20,875 nt of DNA from Pseudomonadota bacterium (GTDB lineage: Bacteria > Pseudomonadota > Gammaproteobacteria > Burkholderiales > Burkholderiaceae_D): assembly GCA_023422955.1 (NCBI GenBank), contig JAFAGG010000062.1, forward strand, positions 1 through 20,875, read 5' to 3'. The position numbers and the translations under genes were made by a program. The notes beneath the pieces were generated by a model. It had not been told where the DNA came from. It saw nothing but the letters and a program-made list of their open reading frames with translations, and did no database searches. This document shows positions 15,471-20,875 of this stretch, piece after piece (the first letter of the stretch is position 1; every line of letters starts with the position of its first letter).

Positions 15471-16430
15471 ATGGAATACAGCCCACCGCCGCTTTTCAAA
15501 CAAGGTGCTTCTGCCCGCGCGAAAGTCATTTTCTTTGCGCTGCTTGCCATCGTGCTGCTGTTTGTCGATGCACGCATGCAGGCGCTGGACGTGGTCCGCC
15601 AGGTCGTGGGCACCGTGCTTTATCCCGTTCAGTCGGTCGTGCTGGCGCCGCGTGACGGGATGTATGCAGTCGGAGGATATTTCTCCAGCCTGTCGGCACT
15701 GCAAGCCGAGAATGAAAAGCTCAAGCGTCAGCACCTGGAAAATGCGCAGGCCCTGCTGCAGACCGAACAGCTGATGGTCGAGAACGCGCAACTGCGCAGC
15801 ATCCTGGGAGCCGCCGAGCGCTTGCCGGTTGCGTCCGTGATGAGCGAAATCCTGTATGACGCGCGCGATGCCTACACACGCAAGATCATCCTGAATCGCG
15901 GCAGCCACCATGGTCTGGCCGCCGGTCAGCCCGTCATCGACGATGCGGGCGTGGTAGGACAAGTGACCCGTGCCTTCCTGTTCACCGCCGAAGTCACGCT
16001 GCTGACCGATCGCAACCAGGCGATCTCGGTCCAGGTACTGCGAAACGGCGTGCGTAGCATTGCATATGGCAGTGGAAAGCTCGGTGCGCTGGATCTGCGC
16101 TTCATGCCGCCAAATACCGATATCCAGCCCAGCGACATCTTGGTGACTTCCGGCATCGATGGCGTATTCCCGGCGGGCTTGCCGGTGGCGCGCGTGAAGA
16201 AGGTGGATCAAAAGTCATCGGACGGCTTCCTCTCGATTGTGTGTGAACCTTTGGCGGGCGTGGATCGTCACAAGCAGTTGCTGGTGCTGATTACCCATTC
16301 GGAACTGGCGCAGAATGGCGGCGAGTCCGAGCGTAGCCTGAAGGACAAGCTGCTTTATCCGCGTGGGCCGGCCGTTGCCAATAGCACCATTGCGCAAGAG
16401 CCCAATCCGTCCGATCGAGCTTCACAATGA
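15471..16430 (+). CDS. mreC: Rod-shape-determining protein MreC
   Basis: MreC is a periplasmic scaffold anchored by one N-terminal membrane helix; it activates PBP2-RodA. The 319-residue protein has a short cytoplasmic N-terminus (MEYSPPPLFKQG), a membrane helix (about 19-35), a coiled coil (about 70-112, SALQAENEKLKRQHLENAQA) and the double beta-barrel domain (NRGSHHGLAAGQPVIDDAG, VGQVTRAF, LLTDRNQAISVQV). The C-terminal tail after about 275 is polar and low-complexity. The ATG is fixed by an in-frame TAG just before it and by the conserved N-terminus, yet there is no Shine-Dalgarno sequence, which may lower its yield relative to MreB. Its last 4 bases overlap mreD. Confidence 0.96.
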   Translation: MEYSPPPLFKQGASARAKVIFFALLAIVLLFVDARMQALDVVRQVVGTVLYPVQSVVLAPRDGMYAVGGYFSSLSALQAENEKLKRQHLENAQALLQTEQLMVENAQLRSILGAAERLPVASVMSEILYDARDAYTRKIILNRGSHHGLAAGQPVIDDAGVVGQVTRAFLFTAEVTLLTDRNQAISVQVLRNGVRSIAYGSGKLGALDLRFMPPNTDIQPSDILVTSGIDGVFPAGLPVARVKKVDQKSSDGFLSIVCEPLAGVDRHKQLLVLITHSELAQNGGESERSLKDKLLYPRGPAVANSTIAQEPNPSDRASQ

Positions 16431-16939
16431 ATAATCCGAATTACATCCTGCTGCCGGCCAGTCCCGCGTTCATCGCCTTAAGTCTGGTTGCGGCTTTCCT
16501 GCTGAACCTGATGCCCTGGGGCACCTGGGTCGGCATTCCGGATTTTGTGGCGCTGGTGCTGGTGTTCTGGAGCATTCATCAACCGCGCCGCGTGAGCATC
16601 GGCATTGCCTTTCTGATGGGCTTGCTGATGGATGTGCATGATGCCGCGCTGCTGGGCGAGAATGCGCTGTCTTACACCCTGCTGTCCTACTTTGCCATCA
16701 TGATGCACCGCCGGGTGCTGTGGTTTCCGCCGACCACCCAGGCTTTGCATGTCCTGCCGCTGTTTTTCGCGATGCAAGTGGTGCAGATGATCGTGCAATT
16801 GATCATTGCCGGTAAATTCCCGGGCTGGCTGTATTTTCTTGAAAGCCTGGCTACCGCAGTATTGTGGCCGATCGCGGCCTGGGTCTTGCTGGCGCCGCAA
16901 CGGCGCGCGGTAGACCGTGATGATATCCGGCCCCTGTAA
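16427..16939 (+). CDS. mreD: Rod-shape-determining protein MreD
   Basis: MreD is a small integral membrane protein of the elongasome that binds MreC. The 170-residue protein is almost wholly hydrophobic with about five membrane helices (starting at residues about 10, 37, 55, 75 and 105), and carries family segments NLMPWG, VALVLVFWSIHQPRRVSIGIAF and GLLMDVHDAALLGENALSYTLL. The length is close to E. coli MreD (162). Its ATG overlaps the mreC stop (ATGA), implying coupled translation. A 61-base gap separates it from mrdA. Confidence 0.94.
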   Translation: MNNPNYILLPASPAFIALSLVAAFLLNLMPWGTWVGIPDFVALVLVFWSIHQPRRVSIGIAFLMGLLMDVHDAALLGENALSYTLLSYFAIMMHRRVLWFPPTTQALHVLPLFFAMQVVQMIVQLIIAGKFPGWLYFLESLATAVLWPIAAWVLLAPQRRAVDRDDIRPL

Positions 16940-17000
16940 TGCCGCATGCATTGTTGATGCGACGACCTTGCCGCAGGAAGGCGTAGAGTGATAGCCCCGT

Positions 17001-19064
17001 ATGAGTGAATTAAAGGATACCGAACGCGAACTGCACCATTTCAGGGTGCGGTTGTCGGTCATCGCGGTATTCATCTTCCTGTGCTTCGGCATCTTGCTCG
17101 CGCGGTTTTCATGGCTGCAGGTTTATCGCTACGACGACTATGCCGCCCGTGCGGAAAACAACCGCATTTCCGTGGTGCCGGTGTCGCCGAACCGCGGTCT
17201 GATCACGGACCGCAATGGCGTGGTCCTGGCCCGCAACTTCTCCGCCTATACGCTGGAGATCACTCCCTCCAAGCTCGACCGTCCGCTGGATGCGGTGATT
17301 GACGACCTGGCGACACTGGTGGAGATACAGCCGCGCGACAAGCGGCGCTTCCGTCGCATGATGGAAGAGTCCAAGAGGTTCGAGAGCCTGCCGATCCGCA
17401 CCAAGCTCACCGATGAAGAAGTGGCTCGCTTCATTGCGCAGCGTTACCGCTTTGTCGGCGTCGATGTGCAGGCCCGCCTGTTCCGTCAGTATCCGCTTGA
17501 ATCGGTGGCCTCTCATGTGGTCGGCTACATCGGCCGCATCAACCACCGCGAAGCCAAGCGCATCGAGGAATCGCCGGACTCGGCCAATTACCGCGGAACT
17601 GATCACATCGGCAAGGAAGGGGTTGAAAAGAGTTACGAGCGTTATCTGCATGGCACCACCGGCTACGAGGAAGTGGAAGTCACGGCAGGCGGCCGCGCGG
17701 TGCGCACGCTGACCCGCACGCCCGCCACGCCCGGTCACAACCTGATTCTTTCTCTCGATATCGAATTGCAGAAGGTGATTGAAGAGGCTTTCGGCGACCG
17801 GCGCGGCGCGGCTGTGGCCATAGAGCCGTCCACCGGCGACGTGCTGGCTTATGTCTCCATGCCGACCTTCGATCCCAACCTGTTCGTCGATGGCATCGAT
17901 CAGCAGAGCTGGGATGAACTGAATACTTCCATTGACCGTCCACTGCTGAACCGCCCGCTTTCCGGCACTTATCCGCCAGGTTCCATCTACAAGCCTTTCA
18001 TGGCGCTGGCAGCACTGGAGTCGGGCAAGCGCACGCCGCAAAGCAAGATCGCCGACCCCGGCTATTTCATGCTGGGCAGCCACCGCTTCCGCGACGACAA
18101 GGTGGGCGGGCATGGCGTGGTCGACATGTACAAGTCCATCGTCCAGTCCTGCAACACCTATTACTACATGCTGGCCAACGACATGGGCGTGGATGCCATC
18201 CATGATTTCATGAAGCCCTTCGGCTTTGGCCAGGCTACCGGCATCGATCTCGAGCATGAGCGTACCGGCGTGCTGCCTTCCACCGAATGGAAGCGCAATG
18301 CCTACCGCTCGGCAGAACAGAAGCGCTGGTATGCCGGTGAAACCATCTCGGTGGGCATAGGCCAGGGTTACAACGCGTTTACGCCGCTGCAAATGGCCCA
18401 TGCCACGGCCATCCTGGCCAACAATGGCGTCGTGATGACGCCGCACCTGGTGAAAATGATTGAAGACCCGGTGACGCGCGAGCGCGAGCTGACGGTGCCG
18501 ACGGAAAGTTATCGCATTCCGCTCAAGCAGGAGCATATCGACGTGGTGAAAAATGCCATGGTCGGCGTGACCAGGGAGGGAACTTCGTCACGTGCGTTTG
18601 CGAAGGCCGAATACGTATCGGGGGGCAAGACCGGTACCGCGCAGGCCATCGGCATGAAGAAGGACGAGAAATACAATGCGGCGAAACTGGAGGAGCGCTT
18701 CCGCGATCACGCCTTGTACATCGCCTTTGCGCCCGCCGACAAGCCGCGCATTGCGATTGCCATCATCGTGGAAAATGCCGGCTTTGGTTCTGCCGCCGCC
18801 GCACCGATTGCGCGCAAGGCTTTCGACTATTACCTGCTGGGCGATAAAGGCGACCTGAAAGCGATAGTGGCCGAGTATGCTCCTGCGTTGCAGACGCCTG
18901 CTCCCAAGCGCGCCGCCCCGAAGCCATCCGCACCCGTTACAGCCACAGCTTCTGCGCCAAATGCCGTGCCGCCGCTGCAGGCGATTTCCACGCGTGCGCC
19001 GCAATCGGGACAGCCTGAACAGGCGCCGGCAGTGCCCGTCAAGAAAGAGGAAGATCAGCCATGA
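17001..19064 (+). CDS. mrdA: Penicillin-binding protein 2 (elongasome transpeptidase)
   Basis: PBP2 cross-links side-wall peptidoglycan together with RodA. The 687-residue class B PBP has a short cytoplasmic start, one membrane helix (about 18-38), the pedestal domain with RGLITDRNGVVLARN (65-79), and the transpeptidase domain with the three active-site motifs: Ser328 in SGTYPPGSIYKPF (SxxK, Lys331), SCN at 383-385, and KTG at 543-545 in SGGKTGTAQ. E. coli PBP2 is 633 residues; the extra length is a C-terminal tail from about residue 628 rich in Ala and Pro (PAPKRAAPKPSAP), likely disordered in the periplasm. The stop overlaps rodA by 4 bases. All active-site residues are intact. Confidence 0.97.
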   Translation: MSELKDTERELHHFRVRLSVIAVFIFLCFGILLARFSWLQVYRYDDYAARAENNRISVVPVSPNRGLITDRNGVVLARNFSAYTLEITPSKLDRPLDAVIDDLATLVEIQPRDKRRFRRMMEESKRFESLPIRTKLTDEEVARFIAQRYRFVGVDVQARLFRQYPLESVASHVVGYIGRINHREAKRIEESPDSANYRGTDHIGKEGVEKSYERYLHGTTGYEEVEVTAGGRAVRTLTRTPATPGHNLILSLDIELQKVIEEAFGDRRGAAVAIEPSTGDVLAYVSMPTFDPNLFVDGIDQQSWDELNTSIDRPLLNRPLSGTYPPGSIYKPFMALAALESGKRTPQSKIADPGYFMLGSHRFRDDKVGGHGVVDMYKSIVQSCNTYYYMLANDMGVDAIHDFMKPFGFGQATGIDLEHERTGVLPSTEWKRNAYRSAEQKRWYAGETISVGIGQGYNAFTPLQMAHATAILANNGVVMTPHLVKMIEDPVTRERELTVPTESYRIPLKQEHIDVVKNAMVGVTREGTSSRAFAKAEYVSGGKTGTAQAIGMKKDEKYNAAKLEERFRDHALYIAFAPADKPRIAIAIIVENAGFGSAAAAPIARKAFDYYLLGDKGDLKAIVAEYAPALQTPAPKRAAPKPSAPVTATASAPNAVPPLQAISTRAPQSGQPEQAPAVPVKKEEDQP

Positions 19065-20188
19065 ATACGAGGGCATTAGAACGTCAGCAGGTGCCCAACT
19101 TTGGCACGCTGTTCAAAAAATACATACTGGTTTTTGACGGGCCGCTGGCGCTGATCATCTTCCTGATCCTGTCGGCCGGCACAATCACCATGTACTCCGC
19201 CGGCATCGATTTTCCGGGGCGGCTGGAAGATCATGTGCGCAATACCGTCCTGGCATTCGGCATCATGTGGATAACGGCACTGATGCCGCCCTCCGTCCTG
19301 ATGCGACTGGCGGTGCCGCTTTATACGCTGGGTATCGTCCTGCTGGTGGGTGTGGCCATGTTCGGCCTGATCCGGAACGGCGCTCGCCGCTGGATCGATG
19401 TGGGCATCGTGATCCAGCCTTCGGAACTCATCAAAATCTCGCTGCCGCTGATGCTGGCCTGGTATTTCCAGAGGCGGGAAGGCCAGATACGCTGGCCGCA
19501 ATTCATCGTGGCGACGATATTGCTGCTGATACCGGTCGGATTCATTCTGCGCCAGCCCGACCTGGGTACCTCCTTGCTAGTATTGGCTTCAGGCTTCTGC
19601 GTGATTTTCCTGGCCGGCCTGTCGTGGAAGGTGCTGGCGGGATTGGGCATTGCCGGCGCGGCCAGCCTGCCGATTGCCTGGCACATGCTGCACGACTATC
19701 AGCGCGGCCGCGTGATGATGCTGCTCGATCCGACTTCCGATCCGCTGGGCAAGGGCTTTCATATCATTCAGTCCACGATTGCCATCGGTTCCGGCGGTAT
19801 CGACGGCAAAGGCTGGGTGCAGGGCACGCAGTCGCATCTGCAATTCATCCCGGAGCGCACCACCGACTTCATCTTCGCGGTGTATTCGGAAGAGTTCGGC
19901 CTGATCGGCAACATCATCCTGCTGGTGTTGTACCTGCTGTTGCTGGGACGCGGCCTGACCATTGCCGCCAATGCCGCGACCCTGTTCGGCCGCCTGCTGG
20001 CCGGCGCCCTGACCCTGATGTTCTTCGTCTATGCCTTCGTCAACATGGGCATGGTCAGCGGCATTCTGCCGGTGGTGGGCGTGCCCTTGCCCTTCATGAG
20101 CTACGGCGGCACGGCGTTCGTCACGCTGGGACTGGCGGCCGGCATGCTGATGAGCATACGGCGTCATCAGAAGCTGGTGCAGACCTAG
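19061..20188 (+). CDS. rodA: RodA peptidoglycan glycosyltransferase (SEDS family)
   Basis: RodA polymerises lipid II into glycan strands with PBP2. The 375-residue protein is a polytopic SEDS protein of about ten helices with the signature segments RNGARRWIDVG, QPSELIKI (119-126), QPDLGTSLLV (165-174), DPTSDPLGKGFHIIQS, IPERTTDFIFAVYSEE (with Asp269, equivalent to the essential Asp of the loop-4 PExxTDFIF motif) and the C-terminal PVVGVPLPFMSYGGTAF. The ATG overlaps the mrdA stop and is preceded by a good AGAGGAAG ribosome-binding site. Length matches E. coli RodA (370). Confidence 0.97.
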   Translation: MNTRALERQQVPNFGTLFKKYILVFDGPLALIIFLILSAGTITMYSAGIDFPGRLEDHVRNTVLAFGIMWITALMPPSVLMRLAVPLYTLGIVLLVGVAMFGLIRNGARRWIDVGIVIQPSELIKISLPLMLAWYFQRREGQIRWPQFIVATILLLIPVGFILRQPDLGTSLLVLASGFCVIFLAGLSWKVLAGLGIAGAASLPIAWHMLHDYQRGRVMMLLDPTSDPLGKGFHIIQSTIAIGSGGIDGKGWVQGTQSHLQFIPERTTDFIFAVYSEEFGLIGNIILLVLYLLLLGRGLTIAANAATLFGRLLAGALTLMFFVYAFVNMGMVSGILPVVGVPLPFMSYGGTAFVTLGLAAGMLMSIRRHQKLVQT

Positions 20189-20204
20189 CGTTTGCACGAT
20201 AACG

Positions 20205-20711
20205 ATGAAGCGCCGCTCCCTGCTTTCCCTCGGCCTCGCTTCCCTGCTGATGCCGTTGCGCGCGCGCAGCGATGGCGCTGCTTTCGCCGAGGTGCCGGCA
20301 GAGGAAGCCAAACCTGCCGGCGCGCTCAGGCGTGGCACGGAAACGAGGCGGGAAACGCTTGTTCCCGACAACTGGAAAGAGCAAGCACGGCAGAAGCAGC
20401 AAGGCTTGAGCAGCTGGTACGGCAAGCGCTTTCACGGCAAGCAAACCGCATCCGGCGAAGCCTTCGACATGCACGCGCTGACGGCCGCCCATCGCACGCT
20501 GCCTTTTCAGACCTGGGTGCGCGTGACCAATCTCGCCAATGGCAAGGAAGTCATCGTACGCATCAACGACCGCGGCCCGCGTTTGCATAGCCGCATCATC
20601 GACCTGTCGCAAGGCGCAGCCAGGGCGCTGGGGTTTTCCAAGAAGGGCGTAGCGCGCGTGGAAGTGGAAGTGCTGGCGAAGGACGAACTGGAAAAGCTGG
20701 CGAAGAAGTAG
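20205..20711 (+). CDS. rlpA: RlpA-family septal peptidoglycan hydrolase-like protein
   Basis: RlpA is a lytic transglycosylase acting on glycan strands lacking stem peptides at the septum. The 168-residue protein has a short N-terminal signal-like segment (MKRRSLLSLGLASLLMP), a charged linker, and one double-psi beta-barrel domain (about 66-158): LSSWYGKRFHGKQTASGEAF, LTAAHRTLPF, RVTNLANGKEVIVRINDRGP, IIDLS. Glu85, His96 and Asp122 match the spacing of the catalytic residues of Pseudomonas RlpA. There is no lipobox cysteine and no C-terminal SPOR domain, so it would be a soluble periplasmic form unlike the E. coli lipoprotein. It follows rodA by 16 bases with a weak ribosome-binding site; it is probably the last gene of the operon. 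Confidence 0.9.
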   Translation: MKRRSLLSLGLASLLMPLRARSDGAAFAEVPAEEAKPAGALRRGTETRRETLVPDNWKEQARQKQQGLSSWYGKRFHGKQTASGEAFDMHALTAAHRTLPFQTWVRVTNLANGKEVIVRINDRGPRLHSRIIDLSQGAARALGFSKKGVARVEVEVLAKDELEKLAKK

Positions 20712-20755
20712 TTACCTGCTTTGAGCCAGGCGGTTGATGCGAGAGGGGCAGCACA

Positions 20756-20785
20756 CCTTCCCCTTCAAGGGGATGAGGGCGGGGT
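20756..20785. repeat. Third copy of the interspersed CCCCTTCAAGGGG repeat
   Basis: CCTTCCCCTTCAAGGGG (20756-20772) followed by GATGAGGGCGGGG matches the arms of the element at 11955-12140. It lies 45 bases past the rlpA stop. Only one arm is present; no second inverted copy follows before the window end. Confidence 0.6.
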
Positions 20786-20810
20786 TTCGCGAAGCACTGC
20801 TTAGGGCAGG

Positions 20811-20875
20811 TGTATAGACCGGAGACATGGTGAACACCTGTTCGGGGACATGGTGGACGGGTTGAGGCGTCATTT
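20811..20875. mobile_element. Probable terminus of an insertion sequence (IS481/IS3-like), cut by window edge
   Basis: TGTATAGACC is followed by two near-copies of a 16-base motif, GGAGACATGGTGAACA at 20821-20836 and GGGGACATGGTGGACG at 20844-20859, with a 23-base period. A TGT start and repeated GACATGGTG units are what I recall from the ends of transposases of the IS481-like group in Burkholderiales, where the repeats serve as transposase-binding sites. No transposase gene is visible because the window ends 15 bases later, so it may also be a solo end left by a deletion. Confidence 0.45.

Noticed and set aside
14339..15613. Minus-strand open frame of about 424 codons opposite mreB
   Set aside because: mreB is certain on the plus strand; the antisense product is Arg/His/Ala-rich with no recognisable domain.
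17109..18536. Minus-strand open frame of about 475 codons opposite mrdA
   Set aside because: It is antisense to an intact PBP2 with all three active-site motifs, and shows no family features.
1..20875. An undescribed defence, mobile or biosynthetic system
   Set aside because: Nearly all coding capacity is accounted for by known core genes. The only accessory-type signals are the repeats and the insertion-sequence-like end at the right edge.

Overview
The window looks like a chromosome segment from a betaproteobacterium of the order Burkholderiales. The protein sequences and gene order point to the Oxalobacteraceae (Herminiimonas or Janthinobacterium type), but this is a judgement from recognised families, not from a search. 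Almost everything is core housekeeping. I see no phage, CRISPR array, toxin-antitoxin pair, secretion cluster, tRNA or rRNA, and no convincing undescribed multi-gene system.

Left part (1-2250, + strand): the 3' end of a GNAT/CelD-like acetyltransferase cut by the window edge, a complete DUF1415 protein, and a small helix-turn-helix protein. The last ends at a strong bidirectional terminator facing cysM.

Middle (2270-11918, - strand, read right to left): hisC, tyrA, aroA, cmk, rpsA and ihfB form a tight cluster covering aromatic amino-acid synthesis, CMP kinase, ribosomal protein S1 and the IHF beta subunit. Two tandem terminators separate ihfB from lapA-lapB (control of LPS synthesis). A secreted helix-hairpin-helix protein and cysM follow, each with its own terminator.

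Junction (11919-12203): a stack of five hairpins, including two inverted copies of a widespread GC-rich interspersed repeat, lies between hisC and gatA. In related bacteria gatC-gatA is normally followed by gatB, and hisC is normally preceded by pheA. Neither neighbour is here, so this looks like a rearrangement breakpoint.

Right part (12204-20711): gatC-gatA (transamidosome) on the - strand is divergent from the rod-shape operon mreB-mreC-mreD-mrdA-rodA, followed by rlpA, on the + strand. MreBCD, PBP2 and RodA together form the elongasome that inserts side-wall peptidoglycan; RlpA is a septal glycan-processing enzyme. The window ends in another copy of the interspersed repeat and what looks like the terminus of an insertion sequence.

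The most interesting points are the repeat-associated breakpoint with missing gatB, the five-hairpin element, the paired terminators with reciprocal loops between ihfB and lapA, and the structured rpsA leader that lacks a Shine-Dalgarno sequence.
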